Of a DNA stretch of 64,000 bases, positions 18,918 to 27,762 are shown piece after piece. The first letter of the stretch is position 1, and each line of letters starts with the position of its first letter. This DNA comes from Candidatus Thorarchaeota archaeon (GTDB lineage Archaea; Asgardarchaeota; Thorarchaeia; Thorarchaeales; Thorarchaeaceae), in NCBI GenBank assembly GCA_021498125.1, contig JAIZWL010000002.1:1-64000 (forward strand), written 5' to 3'. The notes below the pieces were generated by a model. It did not search any database. It was not told the origin of the DNA and worked only from the letters and a program-made list of their open reading frames with translations. The position numbers and the translations under genes were made by a program.

Positions 18918-20135
18918 TTATCTTTCTTGCCGCGAGAAACGAGTGACCACAAGATCACGGACGAGATGAGGCATCTCGCGGGGAATCTTACGGAGAACCA
19001 CTGCAGGAATCTGTGCATATCCAATGTCGCCACGTGCCAACATCAGCAGAATCTCCGATGAGAGGTGGAGATGCGATGCATGAGTGAGGACCGCCTCGGC
19101 AAAGGAGGTACCGCGTGTCCCAGCCCATTCGGCCATACCAAAATTGGCCCCAAACTCTCTTCTGCATCTCTTTTGGTACTGGGAGAGATATTCGGCGTCA
19201 TCACGACCATGTGCCAGCGCCTTCACGATGACCTCTGCTGCAAAGACCCCTGAACGCATGGCGTAGGCAATACCCTCACCCATCATGGGATCCACGAAGC
19301 CAGCAGCATCACCCACAAGTATGACCTTGTCGGTAACATTTGTGTTGATTACTCCATCGGCTCCAAGAAAATGAGTGCCGCGATGCTCTGGAGTGAGCGA
19401 GATCCCAAATCGCGTCTCCAAGCGTTGTACGAATGACTCAAAGATGGGCCTGAGAGGATACATATGTACCGCAGCGCCAGCAACTCCAATAGCAAGTTTA
19501 TCATGCTTGGGAAATACCCAACCATAGCTCACCCGGTTCTCGACAGGCAGTATCTCCAAGATCGAGGGGTCCCCATCAAAGATCTCCTCTACGCAAGACT
19601 CGCCCACCTTGAAATCGGCTTCCATCCCAAGACCGACCCGAGTGAGATCCTTCTTTCCTGAACGAAGACCCACTGCACGTCCAACAACTGTATTGACACC
19701 ATCAGCCCCAATCACGAAGGCTGACTCGACCTCGCTTCCATCTGCAAAACGGGTCACCACACGATCACTCTTTTGTGAGACCGCAGTGACACGAGTGCCA
19801 TCCTGAAGAACGGCACCCATATCCTGAGCACGATACGCAAGAAAAGCATCATACTCGTCACGATTTGTCGTGATGCCGATGAGACGTTCAGACTTGAATT
19901 CGGTCTGATTCCCATTTGGAAGTACAAATCGGAGACCATAGATCTTTCGTTCCACAAGAGATGGGGGAAGCCGCTTCAGGAGACGCAATCCCCGATACAT
20001 GACTGCTCCACCACAGGGTTTGATGCGGGGAATAACAAACTTCTCAACTAGTAGTGTACGCAGTCCAGCCCGTGCGGTCTCGTAGGCAGCCATTGAGCCA
20101 GAGGGACCTGCACCAACAACTACAACATCGTACAA
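18918..20135 (-). CDS. geranylgeranyl reductase-family FAD-dependent oxidoreductase
   Basis: A protein of about 405 residues. It begins directly with the FAD-binding Rossmann motif (YDVVVVGAGPSGSMAAYETA), then the CGGAV block and the second FAD motif ILVGDAAGFVDPMMGEGIAYAM. This is the family that saturates isoprenoid chains of archaeal lipids or quinones. The frame is open further upstream to 20294, but I place the start at the TTG at 20135. AAGGAGGA lies about 10 nt before it, and family members begin M-YDVVVVGAGP. A longer form from the ATG at 20162 would be odd. Substrate (archaeal lipid or menaquinone) is not resolved. Confidence 0.88.
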   Translation of the reverse strand: MYDVVVVGAGPSGSMAAYETARAGLRTLLVEKFVIPRIKPCGGAVMYRGLRLLKRLPPSLVERKIYGLRFVLPNGNQTEFKSERLIGITTNRDEYDAFLAYRAQDMGAVLQDGTRVTAVSQKSDRVVTRFADGSEVESAFVIGADGVNTVVGRAVGLRSGKKDLTRVGLGMEADFKVGESCVEEIFDGDPSILEILPVENRVSYGWVFPKHDKLAIGVAGAAVHMYPLRPIFESFVQRLETRFGISLTPEHRGTHFLGADGVINTNVTDKVILVGDAAGFVDPMMGEGIAYAMRSGVFAAEVIVKALAHGRDDAEYLSQYQKRCRREFGANFGMAEWAGTRGTSFAEAVLTHASHLHLSSEILLMLARGDIGYAQIPAVVLRKIPREMPHLVRDLVVTRFSRQER

Positions 20136-20247
20136 GATTAACAAGTCCTCCTTACACACCATCATATTGGTGACCAAACAGTAATCACTAATGATATAGG
20201 CGTCTAGCCTTTTTAGCATTCGTATCGTAATAATCTGATGCACACGG

Positions 20248-20898
20248 TCATATGTCACGACAGTTCTTACAACCTGAGCGGGGGCGTAGTCCAAAACGAC
20301 GCATTATCTTTCCGCCAGGTAGGTCCTCGGACTCAGCAACAGACTCGCCGAGAGACTCCATGTGGATCTCTCTTCGACCGACCTGCTTGAATCCATAGCC
20401 CATGATGAGAGTGCGAGAGGGCCAGTTCTCTTCATAGACCTCACAATAGACTTCCTCTACTCCCGCCTCCAGAAAGAATTCAACAGCCTGCTGAATGAGC
20501 GCGGTGGCCACACCTTTACGACGGCGCGATGGAAGAACACCCAGACCGGTGATCTCACCATAGATTGGGTCCTTATCATATTCGACAAAGCAGGCAATGA
20601 ACCCGACCAGAGTGCCCCACATCTCAGCAACAAAGATACCCTCGGTCTCAAGCTTCATTGCATCCTCTAATGTGATTGGACAGAAGGGGTCAGGCGCAGC
20701 AATAAAACAACGATTATAGAGTTCCACAAAGGCTGCCAGCTCGTCCTTGCGTAACTGGCGGACCTTCACATAGGTTGGCACAGACTTGTGTTCCCACCAC
20801 TGACGCGCCAGCTCAAGTGCCTCTTTTGCATGAGCCTTCATCACAAGATAAGCGCGAGTCTTCCCTTGCCCTGGTCGAGCCGATCTTGCAGACGCCAT
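20248..20898 (-). CDS. GNAT-family N-acetyltransferase
   Basis: This 216-residue protein has the GNAT core at about 45-180. It includes LVGFIACFVEYDKDPIYGEITGLGVLPSRRRKGVATALIQQA, which contains the acetyl-CoA-binding R/Q-x-x-G-x-A signature (RRRKGVA). A VYCEVYEENWPSRTLIMGYGFKQVGRR block follows, typical of family ends. The N-terminal 45 residues are a helical extension. The C-terminus has a Cys pair (CKNC). It precedes the reductase gene on the same strand with about 110 nt between. Substrate unknown. Confidence 0.85.
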   Translation of the reverse strand: MASARSARPGQGKTRAYLVMKAHAKEALELARQWWEHKSVPTYVKVRQLRKDELAAFVELYNRCFIAAPDPFCPITLEDAMKLETEGIFVAEMWGTLVGFIACFVEYDKDPIYGEITGLGVLPSRRRKGVATALIQQAVEFFLEAGVEEVYCEVYEENWPSRTLIMGYGFKQVGRREIHMESLGESVAESEDLPGGKIMRRFGLRPRSGCKNCRDI

Positions 20899-20982
20899 TT
20901 GAACTCATACTGTATACAACAAGGTATGTTAACAATCTGTTGATTGCGTATCGGAGAGGCCACCACACCACTGTATCGATCA

Positions 20983-21747
20983 TTACGCCAGATCGTCAAT
21001 GGCATGGATCGTTGCTTCGACGCTCTTGGCAATAGCCTCTTTGAGTAACGGATGCTGTTCCCCGGTCAGTTCGGACTCGTCAGCCTGCTCGCCCTTTTGA
21101 TCACCATGTAGATTCCCATCGACTGAGAGTATGGATGCGGCCGCTATCCCCTTGGTCGAGGCAAAGACGTAGAGAAGAGAGCTCTCCATCTCGATACATT
21201 TCACTCTCGCGCGGGTCCACAGGTCTAACTGATTGTTATCCGGTGCAGTATAATAGACATCACTGGTCCAGCATACACCTGAGTGCACTCTGTCAGAGGG
21301 GAGGATTTTACTAATGGATGAATAGAGTGCACTATACCAAGTCGTGGAGGCAACAGCAGGATATTCTAAGGGAGCATAATTGAGGCTGGTCCGCTCGTCT
21401 CGAATAGCACCAGTCGGAACGACCACATCGCCAGTCTTGACGGTCTCCTCGATACCACCACAGGAACCTAGCCTGAGAATCACTTTAGCACCAAGCCGTG
21501 CAAGCTCCTCGATACAGATGTGAGTCGTGGGGGTACCAATGCCAGTCCCCGAGATTGTGACAGGCACTCCGTGAGGCGTGTATGCCCGGTACGTGACAAA
21601 CCCACGATATCGAGCGACCTCTTCGGGATCTCGCATCTTCCCGGCGATCACTGGGACTCTATCGGGATTCCCTGTGATGATCACGATATCCTCAACGTCA
21701 CCTTCACCGACCCGGAGATGTGGTTGAATGCGTCGCTTCATTCTCAT
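20983..21747 (-). CDS. nucleoside phosphorylase (uridine/purine type I)
   Basis: A protein of about 254 residues of the PNP/UDP family. It cleaves nucleosides with phosphate for salvage. Signatures: GNPDRVPVIAGKM (phosphate-binding GNPxR), GTGIGTPTTHICIEELARLGAKVILRLGSCGG (family hallmark), CIEMESSLLYVFAS (MExE-type ribose-binding) and SVDGNLHGDQKGEQ. The frame extends to 21840, but the extra N-terminus is not family-like. Starting at the ATG at 21747 or 21741, behind AGAGGTT, removes the overlap with the upstream glycosylase gene. Sequence features lean towards uridine phosphorylase, without certainty. Confidence 0.88.
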   Translation of the reverse strand: MRMKRRIQPHLRVGEGDVEDIVIITGNPDRVPVIAGKMRDPEEVARYRGFVTYRAYTPHGVPVTISGTGIGTPTTHICIEELARLGAKVILRLGSCGGIEETVKTGDVVVPTGAIRDERTSLNYAPLEYPAVASTTWYSALYSSISKILPSDRVHSGVCWTSDVYYTAPDNNQLDLWTRARVKCIEMESSLLYVFASTKGIAAASILSVDGNLHGDQKGEQADESELTGEQHPLLKEAIAKSVEATIHAIDDLA

Positions 21748-21788
21748 AACCTCTGATGAGACCTCGGTCATTGCATATATGGATTTGG

Positions 21789-22460
21789 TCATGGCGATTG
21801 CACACTTTGCAGATATTTGCATTTTGACCGGAGAGGACACTGGTCACAGAGAGGGCCTCGCCTGTGGCAGAGAAGAGCTACCAAGTCTATGATCCCCCAA
21901 TACAGGAACGGACTCTGCTTTCGCCCCCCGAATCGCCGCATGAACTCCAGAGCGGACGTATCGTTGCTTCCAGTGAACGAGAGACCAAAGAAACGCTGTA
22001 ACAGATGAACAACGTTTCCATCGACCATTGGAACTGGGCGATGAAATGCAAAGTTCAGGACGGCAGCCACACCGTAGGCACCAAGACCCGGCAACTGGAC
22101 AAGATGTTCCGCGGTGTCAGGCACTACGCCCTCGAACTCGTTCAGGATCATCACTGCTGCATCATGTAGATGTTTGGCACGAGTGTTCTGGAGACCAAGC
22201 GTCTTGATCATATCGCCAATCAGTTCAATCTTTGCTCTCGCTAAGACCTCAACAGAGGGGAAGTGGGAAACGAGATCATCATAGACTCGTGAGACCGCAG
22301 TTGCAGTGGTACGCCGCAGGAGCATTTCAGCGATCAATACCTTGTAGGGATCATCAGTACGGCGCCAAGAGAACGAACGCCCAGACTTGGTATACCAGGA
22401 GATGATTCTCTGCCGGGCCCAGCTGATGAGAGACATAGGAATCTCAGTATCACCACTCAT
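21789..22460 (-). CDS. MutY/MIG-type HhH-GPD DNA glycosylase (Fe-S)
   Basis: This 223-residue protein has the helix-hairpin-helix LVQLPGLGAYGVAAVL, the catalytic Asp in PMVDGNVVHLL, and a C-terminal 4Fe-4S loop CHRRGPLCDQCPLRSKC (C-x6-C-x2-C-x5-C). The residue after the hairpin is Tyr (GAY), as in archaeal MIG thymine-DNA mismatch glycosylases. MutY has Ser there and endonuclease III has Lys. The adenine-recognising C-terminal MutY domain is absent. It is therefore most likely a MIG-type enzyme removing T or U from T/G or U/G mismatches. It begins 16 nt after the flavoprotein gene. Confidence 0.85.
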   Translation of the reverse strand: MSGDTEIPMSLISWARQRIISWYTKSGRSFSWRRTDDPYKVLIAEMLLRRTTATAVSRVYDDLVSHFPSVEVLARAKIELIGDMIKTLGLQNTRAKHLHDAAVMILNEFEGVVPDTAEHLVQLPGLGAYGVAAVLNFAFHRPVPMVDGNVVHLLQRFFGLSFTGSNDTSALEFMRRFGGRKQSPFLYWGIIDLVALLCHRRGPLCDQCPLRSKCKYLQSVQSP

Positions 22461-22476
22461 CGGTTCGCACTCCCGA

Positions 22477-23016
22477 CTACGATAGGCTCTGCAACTGCGC
22501 CATGAGGTCTGTAACCGAAGTCACAACAACAACTCCGCTCATCTGGCGTAGCCGTTCGACATTTTCGACATCTATCTTACGGGTCTTGATGGTGAAACGA
22601 GTACCATCAGGAGCAACGGTCTCAACGGCTCCAAGTGTGTGATCAACAGGCAAGAGGAATACTGGAGTAGTGCCCTTTAGCGTCTGACCTACTGCATTGG
22701 TGAGAAGTGTGTCTTCGATACCATAAGCGATCTTTGCAGCAGAGTTGGCAGTGAGAGGGGCGATGACCAGTGCATCGTACTTGCCGATCTGAAGCGGTCC
22801 CGCAATGAAGGGAACGTTCGCGTTGACCTCAGTCTTGACGCGCTCAAATGCCGAGTTCAATCGCTCCCAGAGGTGATACCAGTGCAGTACCTGACTTCCC
22901 GCTTTAGACACGAAGACATCGATTCGCGCACCAGTGCTCTCGCGGAATCTCTCCATTGCGTCTATGGTTTCCGAGAGCAGGTCACCAGCGCCAGTTATTC
23001 CCCAAGCTATTTTCAA
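22477..23016 (-). CDS. afpA: archaeoflavoprotein AfpA/DmrB-like
   Basis: This 179-residue single-domain flavoprotein starts MKIAWGITGAGDLL. It has the FMN-binding APLTANSAAKIAYGIEDTLLTNAVGQ block characteristic of the archaeal flavoprotein family, which includes Archaeoglobus AfpA and dihydromethanopterin reductase DmrB. It accepts electrons from ferredoxin and passes them on; the physiological acceptor here is unknown. A divergent promoter region of about 105 nt separates it from the F420-type oxidoreductase gene, which could be functionally linked. Confidence 0.75.
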   Translation of the reverse strand: MKIAWGITGAGDLLSETIDAMERFRESTGARIDVFVSKAGSQVLHWYHLWERLNSAFERVKTEVNANVPFIAGPLQIGKYDALVIAPLTANSAAKIAYGIEDTLLTNAVGQTLKGTTPVFLLPVDHTLGAVETVAPDGTRFTIKTRKIDVENVERLRQMSGVVVVTSVTDLMAQLQSLS

Positions 23017-23121
23017 GAGAGTTCAGACCTCTATAGGAGTCGGTCTCAAAAATACTTGATGTGCGACAAAACAACCAAGTGGACGTGAGCTAATAAGACA
23101 CATAGAGAGAGAGGTAAAGCC

Positions 23122-24120
23122 ATGACAGAGTATACGGTGAGCCTTGGAGTCACAACAGGTATGAACGTGCGAGCCACAACATGGATCGCCGAGAATGCGG
23201 ACAGAGTAGGTGCTCACAGTATCTGGATCGGAGAGGATGTTGGTCGCGGACAGGACATCATTGTCCTCACGACAGCGACCTTGACAAAGAGCAGGAATGT
23301 ACGTGTTGGAACGGGGATTGTCCCCATAACGACTCATGGCCTTGTCGAACTCGCCAGAGCAACGGCAACACTCTATGACCTTGCACCAAAGAGATTCGTT
23401 TTCGGAATAGGAGTTGGAGGAATACAGGATCTTCAACGGAAAGGGATTCGCATCGAGCGCCCGGTCACACTCCTTCGTAAGGCCACCGAGTCACTTCGCC
23501 AGCTCTGGAACGGAGAGGAATCCTCCTTAGTGATGCCACCGATCAGACTGGAGAATGAACGGCTTGGGCGCAAGACTCCAGCCAAAATCCCCATCTTTTT
23601 TGGGGTCAGGGGACCGCAGATGTTACGTCTGGCGGGGGAGATCGCCGATGGAGTGATCCTGTCAGGCCCAAAGCAGTACCTTAAGTGGGCGATCAAGAGA
23701 GTTCAGAACAGTGCAAGAGAGATAGGCCGTGAACGCGACTCTGTAGAGATTGTCATCTGGAATCCGATCATTCTGATGACACAGAACGAAAATCAGGACC
23801 TTGCAAGAAAGATTGTGGCCATCATCTTGAGCGACACGCCAGATGATATCGTGAACCTGCTGAAGTTGGATACAGAGCGAGTCAATGCCATTAGGCAGGC
23901 TGTGAGAGAAAGCGGACCTGATAAAGGAGCGGATATTGTGGATCCGACCCTAGTTGACATGTTCTGTACGACTGGGGCCTCAGAAGAGGTGATAGCACAA
24001 TTTGATGAGATGGCTCGGTGGGGTGCATCAGAGATAGTAGTAGGCCCACCGTTCACCGGAATGTGGAGAGGTACAGTCGAAGACTTGTTCTCAACAATCG
24101 CACGGAGTGAACGATCTTAG
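23122..24120 (+). CDS. F420-dependent luciferase-like (Mer-type) oxidoreductase
   Basis: This 332-residue TIM-barrel protein belongs to the bacterial-luciferase/LLM superfamily. It has the N-terminal LGVTTGMNVRATTWIAENADRVGAHSIWIGED, then IIVLTTATLTKSRNVRVGTGIVPI, KRFVFGIGVGG and the mid-protein KIPIFFGVRGPQMLRLAGEIADGVILSG. This pattern is seen in methylenetetrahydromethanopterin reductase (Mer) and related F420 enzymes. No methanogenesis genes are nearby. It could serve the archaeal C1 (tetrahydromethanopterin) pathway or an uncharacterised F420 reaction. The Shine-Dalgarno sequence AGAGAGAGG precedes the ATG. Its stop overlaps the convergent HTH gene by 4 nt. Confidence 0.85.
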   Translation: MTEYTVSLGVTTGMNVRATTWIAENADRVGAHSIWIGEDVGRGQDIIVLTTATLTKSRNVRVGTGIVPITTHGLVELARATATLYDLAPKRFVFGIGVGGIQDLQRKGIRIERPVTLLRKATESLRQLWNGEESSLVMPPIRLENERLGRKTPAKIPIFFGVRGPQMLRLAGEIADGVILSGPKQYLKWAIKRVQNSAREIGRERDSVEIVIWNPIILMTQNENQDLARKIVAIILSDTPDDIVNLLKLDTERVNAIRQAVRESGPDKGADIVDPTLVDMFCTTGASEEVIAQFDEMARWGASEIVVGPPFTGMWRGTVEDLFSTIARSERS

Positions 24121-25547
24121 AAAGGAATGTAACGAGAGAGGTCAAGAGAGTGAGGCTCGACCGCCCAGCTGTCATTGGAGGAGCTGATGAATTGACCAAT
24201 ATTATCCATAGAACGGGAACCAGAGGGGCCAACGGCCATCAGAGGAGTGACACTGGTCACGCCCTCTTGTGCTGCAAGAGATTGAAAGATCTGATAGTAT
24301 TCGACGTGGTGTTCGGCAGGAACCGAGAGCCAAAGGACAATACCTTTGTCGGAGAGATACGTGATCGAGGCGGGGAGAAGGGGAGTATATGAGAGGATCC
24401 GGTCACGCCAGTACTCGTTACAGACGATTTCAAAACAAAAGTTCGTGGAGAGGCCAATACCAGAGAACACAATCGTGGGAAGAATGACCCCGGCCTTACG
24501 TACACGCGCCAATGCAGAAGATACAACAGCATCATCCATCTGGAAACCCATTCGATGAAGGTGCTCGATCAAATATTTCTTAGTCATTCGAAGATTGACT
24601 CGTAACTGTGAGGCGACAATATAATCGAGTGGAGTCAGTCGTGAACCCGGCCCATTACACCAGAGGACATGCGGAGCAGCTATGCCCAGTTCAGAGGCAT
24701 CATGTTCCGCAATGGATCTGAGTTCGAGGGGGAACCTCCATGAACCGTCTTTGTAGAGGGGCAGATTTGTATCACGGGCCATACCAATCTGACTATGAAG
24801 TTGGACTGTAGAGAAGATATGCCCTTTCAGATGGCCAATACTCTTGCGGAAGGTATGTATGCGATTCTGCCCTCCAGGAAAGAGAAACGTGGCATAGCCA
24901 CTATTTGCCATTGTCGTCTTGAGAAGACCCTTTGTAAAGGGAAACTCGCCAAGACCATACTCGACTTCATCCCAGCTCACACCTTGTTGGAGCTTGAAGA
25001 ACAAGATGAAGGAGTTGATCCCAAAAGCCGTAGTATCAAGAAGGCAGGAGAACCGTAAGAACTGGCGTTCTTGCAACCGCTTGATTGCACGTTGTACGGT
25101 GCGTGTGGTATAATTCAGATCACGTCCGGCCTTTGAGAGAGAAACTGTAGGATGTTGCGAGAAATAGAACAAGACTCGGGCATCTATCTCTGTCAGTGGG
25201 GCATCTACGTCCATAAAGACAAAGTTGATGGCGGATTGGATAGCGTCTGCAGTGGTCAGATTGTATTTGTGTAAGGTATGAATACTCTCAAGCAGTCTTT
25301 GTTTAATAGTTTCAGAGATAGGGAGCAACCGTACGTCTATAGGGTGCGCTCTGAACCAAGGGTGCTGACTCAGGCGTTTCATGATGCCATCCACTTCAGA
25401 GATGGTGAGAATACCATCACAGAGAGCAAGGTAGAGCCGCATAATTTGGATAAGGACCTGTCCTTTCGAGTCGTCAGTGACGGGCATTAGATTGTCATAA
25501 GGGGTTTCGAACCCAAGCTGTGTCATATCAGGGATATCCAAAGTCAA
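24117..25547 (-). CDS. double-HTH (tandem Lrp/AsnC-like) transcriptional regulator
   Basis: This 476-residue protein has two copies of a winged-helix module joined to alpha/beta ligand-type segments. First HTH, about 118-165: LTEIDARVLFYFSQHPTVSLSKAG, RTVQRAIKRLQERQFLRF. Second HTH, about 303-350: LTPLDYIVASQLRVNLRMTK, VSSALARVRKAGVILPT. After each HTH comes a strand pattern (NSFILFFKL; TNFCFEIVCN) as in Lrp-type proteins. The N-terminal 110 residues are helical and unassigned. It is followed upstream by a similarly organised gene (25604-26821), suggesting a pair of related regulators. DNA targets unknown. Confidence 0.65.
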   Translation of the reverse strand: MTLDIPDMTQLGFETPYDNLMPVTDDSKGQVLIQIMRLYLALCDGILTISEVDGIMKRLSQHPWFRAHPIDVRLLPISETIKQRLLESIHTLHKYNLTTADAIQSAINFVFMDVDAPLTEIDARVLFYFSQHPTVSLSKAGRDLNYTTRTVQRAIKRLQERQFLRFSCLLDTTAFGINSFILFFKLQQGVSWDEVEYGLGEFPFTKGLLKTTMANSGYATFLFPGGQNRIHTFRKSIGHLKGHIFSTVQLHSQIGMARDTNLPLYKDGSWRFPLELRSIAEHDASELGIAAPHVLWCNGPGSRLTPLDYIVASQLRVNLRMTKKYLIEHLHRMGFQMDDAVVSSALARVRKAGVILPTIVFSGIGLSTNFCFEIVCNEYWRDRILSYTPLLPASITYLSDKGIVLWLSVPAEHHVEYYQIFQSLAAQEGVTSVTPLMAVGPSGSRSMDNIGQFISSSNDSWAVEPHSLDLSRYIPF

Positions 25548-25603
25548 TGACTCCTAGATTATGCGGTAGATGAGTCGAGCTCATTAGTATACCAAGGGGA
25601 CGA

Positions 25604-26821
25604 CTATATATAATAGGTCAAAACCTCTTCTAATGCTTTTCTCCTAGGCAAATCGCGCGTTTCAAAGATATTGATCTGAGAACTTGTATGAGAGAGAGGA
25701 AGAAGAGCTGAAGATAATTGAGGTACGGTAGCGGTCTGAGGTAGCCTCAAATCAAGAATGACAGAGTCATTACCTGACAAGATCCTACATTGCGGGAACA
25801 TATTCCCTTGAGCATGAAACATACGATGAACTGAGGACGAATAAGGCAGATTGGTCAGGGACACTATGAATCGCCGCGTCAGACCAATATTACGAATATG
25901 AACATAAGGGCGAATGTATCCATCTCGAAGACGGGTCAGCCACCGCCGGATAGTCCGTATTGTAGGAGGGGAGATACTCATGTTCTCGAACAGGAGAGCT
26001 ATTTCACTTGCAGTGACAAAGTAATCACTTGTCATCCGTGCCAAGATGATTAGATCTTCTCTAGAGAGGGAAGCACGAAACTGTTGTGCGTCCCCTTTTT
26101 CGGTCTGAGGAAGCACATCAGTATACCTGCTCACGGCATCAAAGACAGCCCCCAGACGAAAGGCGTGCTCGATAGTCCATGTCTGCCCATCAAACAATGC
26201 AAGGTTCAAATGAATTGTTTCGGACCGCAAGATGTCATAATGCACATCAAGAGAGTAAGGCCGCTTCCTGAAACGATTGAGATGTTGCAGAAATGACGAC
26301 ATGGATCTATTCGTCATGGTGGGAACTTCATGGTGCGCATAGTCAGAATCAAAATAAGGACTGAGCTGGATGAGTGCTTCAAAGTACACTCGAAAATCCC
26401 CAATCGATGACAAGACTGAATGTGCAATGGTATAGACATTTGGAAGCCCAGAAAGCCACCGGGAAAAATTCGAGAGAGCGGAGGTCATGGAGGCCGATCG
26501 TGCCCATCCAAAGATAACAGCCATGCCCATTCGCTGAAACTCTGGAAGCCCTTGAATACGAAAGTCGTATTCTGTTTTGAGAAACTTGATTGTATGATGA
26601 ACTGCTGTACGAGTTATCCCCAATTCCCTTGCGTGTGAAGCAGGACGGAGATGGGGTCTAAGACAAATTTTTCGTAAGAAACGAAGGTGAGATGAGCGCA
26701 TGATCAGAGAGCGACCAGTAGCGTTGGCGGTATCTTGCACAGGCGAATGCGAAAGATCCGTAGAGAACATAGAGAGATGTCTATCATGTGATGCATCATT
26801 GTCCCGATCATACCTCAACAT
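25604..26821 (-). CDS. double-HTH transcriptional regulator, second of pair
   Basis: A protein of about 405 residues. HTH one (about 45-90) reads LRFLRKICLRPHLRPASHARELGITRTAVHHTIKFLK, and HTH two (about 250-300) reads REDLIILARMTSDYFVTASEIALLF, IRTIRRWLTRLRDGYIRP. Each is followed by an alpha/beta stretch (MAVIFGWARS; RRFIVSLTNLP). The architecture equals that of the neighbouring 24117-25547 protein though the sequences are highly diverged. The frame is open to 26887, but the ATG at 26821 is preceded by GGAGA at proper distance and the extra residues are Cys/Trp-rich and unlike a protein start, so I start here. Confidence 0.6.
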   Translation of the reverse strand: MLRYDRDNDASHDRHLSMFSTDLSHSPVQDTANATGRSLIMRSSHLRFLRKICLRPHLRPASHARELGITRTAVHHTIKFLKTEYDFRIQGLPEFQRMGMAVIFGWARSASMTSALSNFSRWLSGLPNVYTIAHSVLSSIGDFRVYFEALIQLSPYFDSDYAHHEVPTMTNRSMSSFLQHLNRFRKRPYSLDVHYDILRSETIHLNLALFDGQTWTIEHAFRLGAVFDAVSRYTDVLPQTEKGDAQQFRASLSREDLIILARMTSDYFVTASEIALLFENMSISPPTIRTIRRWLTRLRDGYIRPYVHIRNIGLTRRFIVSLTNLPYSSSVHRMFHAQGNMFPQCRILSGNDSVILDLRLPQTATVPQLSSALLPLSHTSSQINIFETRDLPRRKALEEVLTYYI

Positions 26822-27393
26822 AATATCTCCAGTCATTATCCATTTGCAGCGACAGGCACACCACCGTTCTTTGCCCCAATCTGGCAAGCCAGTCTAAAAT
26901 CCAAAGACTGTCAGAATGTCCGATTGTTAAGTATTTTGTGGAGCAAGAAGCTTCGTTTATGGCCACTATTGGAAAAATAAAGAGAGAGTCCGGTAAAATC
27001 GTGATTTTGTGAAGAAATTTGTGGACGGTACGCGAATGCCCTCTTTAAGTACCGCGTGTAGTGAATATACTAGATTGGGGTTCAATCGATAATTGATACC
27101 CCAGCAACCGCACATGATGTATGATTCATGACTGAGATTCAGTATGATGAGAAGAACCAATGACCGGACAGTATAGCAGAGAGATCAAAGACGCACTTCA
27201 TCTAATTGCTCAATGAAGACACGACAATGATTTGCAATAATGGGTGAATGATCAGTTGAATGCGAGTCCACACCATTAGTACGGTTGCGTAAGAATAGAA
27301 CACGGAGGTAATAACATGGATCCAATAGATCAAGACCCTTGGCCATTCTAATCAAGATGATAATAATATTCAGTAAATTGGAGGAAATATAAT
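26822..27393. other. intergenic region with long hairpin
   Basis: No gene is supported. Frames of 64 and 78 codons on the minus strand lack features. A strong imperfect palindrome at 27077-27102 pairs GGGGTTCAAT with ATTGATACCCC and could be an operator or a terminator. Promoters for the regulator (minus) and the small gene (plus) must lie here; the 27394 start has GGAGG 9 nt upstream. Confidence 0.35.
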
Positions 27394-27645
27394 TTGATAA
27401 AAAGTACAATAGCCAACACAATACAGACTATGCCATCCACCGAACAGGGACGCACGGTCGACCCGTTCACAGATCCGGAGATGGTACGACTTACCGCCAT
27501 CAATCTCGAACTCGCTGTTAGGAACCTTATGCAGTCAAGCTGCATCCCGAACAGTATCGTATTGACGGCGGATTTGGTGACTCACCAGCTTGTGGCAGTC
27601 CCAACCTCAAATGGGGACGTACGAGTGGTTGTGCTCACCAACTAG
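27394..27645 (+). CDS. small conserved-looking protein, unknown
   Basis: This 83-residue protein starts from TTG, chosen because GGAGG stands 9 nt upstream. An internal ATG at 27430 would give 71 residues (MPSTEQGRTVDPF). The sequence alternates helix (MVRLTAINLELAVRNLMQ) and strands (SIVLTADLVTHQLVAVP, DVRVVVLTN), looking like a small compact alpha/beta domain. A strong hairpin follows. I recognise no family. Confidence 0.45.
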   Translation: MIKSTIANTIQTMPSTEQGRTVDPFTDPEMVRLTAINLELAVRNLMQSSCIPNSIVLTADLVTHQLVAVPTSNGDVRVVVLTN

Positions 27646-27655
27646 TATCAGGAGA

Positions 27656-27703
27656 CTGGAAGACCTCCATATTGTAAGAGAGATGTCGGGAGGTCTCTTC
27701 CAG
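27656..27703 (+). terminator. long hairpin after the small gene
   Basis: CTGGAAGACCTCC (27656-27668) pairs with GGAGGTCT-C-TTCCAG (27689-27703): 13 base pairs with one bulged C and a 20-nt loop. It lies between the small gene and the MFS gene. No strong T tract follows, so it may act as a terminator, RNA-stability element or attenuator. Confidence 0.5.
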
Positions 27704-27762
27704 CCACATCCTGAATTTTGTTCCGTGTTGGGCTATCATTTTAATTAGGAGCAGGCAATGAT

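Noticed and set aside
20136-20294. N-terminal extension of the geranylgeranyl-reductase-like protein
   Set aside because: The FAD motif normally starts the protein and a good Shine-Dalgarno sequence precedes the TTG at 20135; the upstream codons look non-coding.
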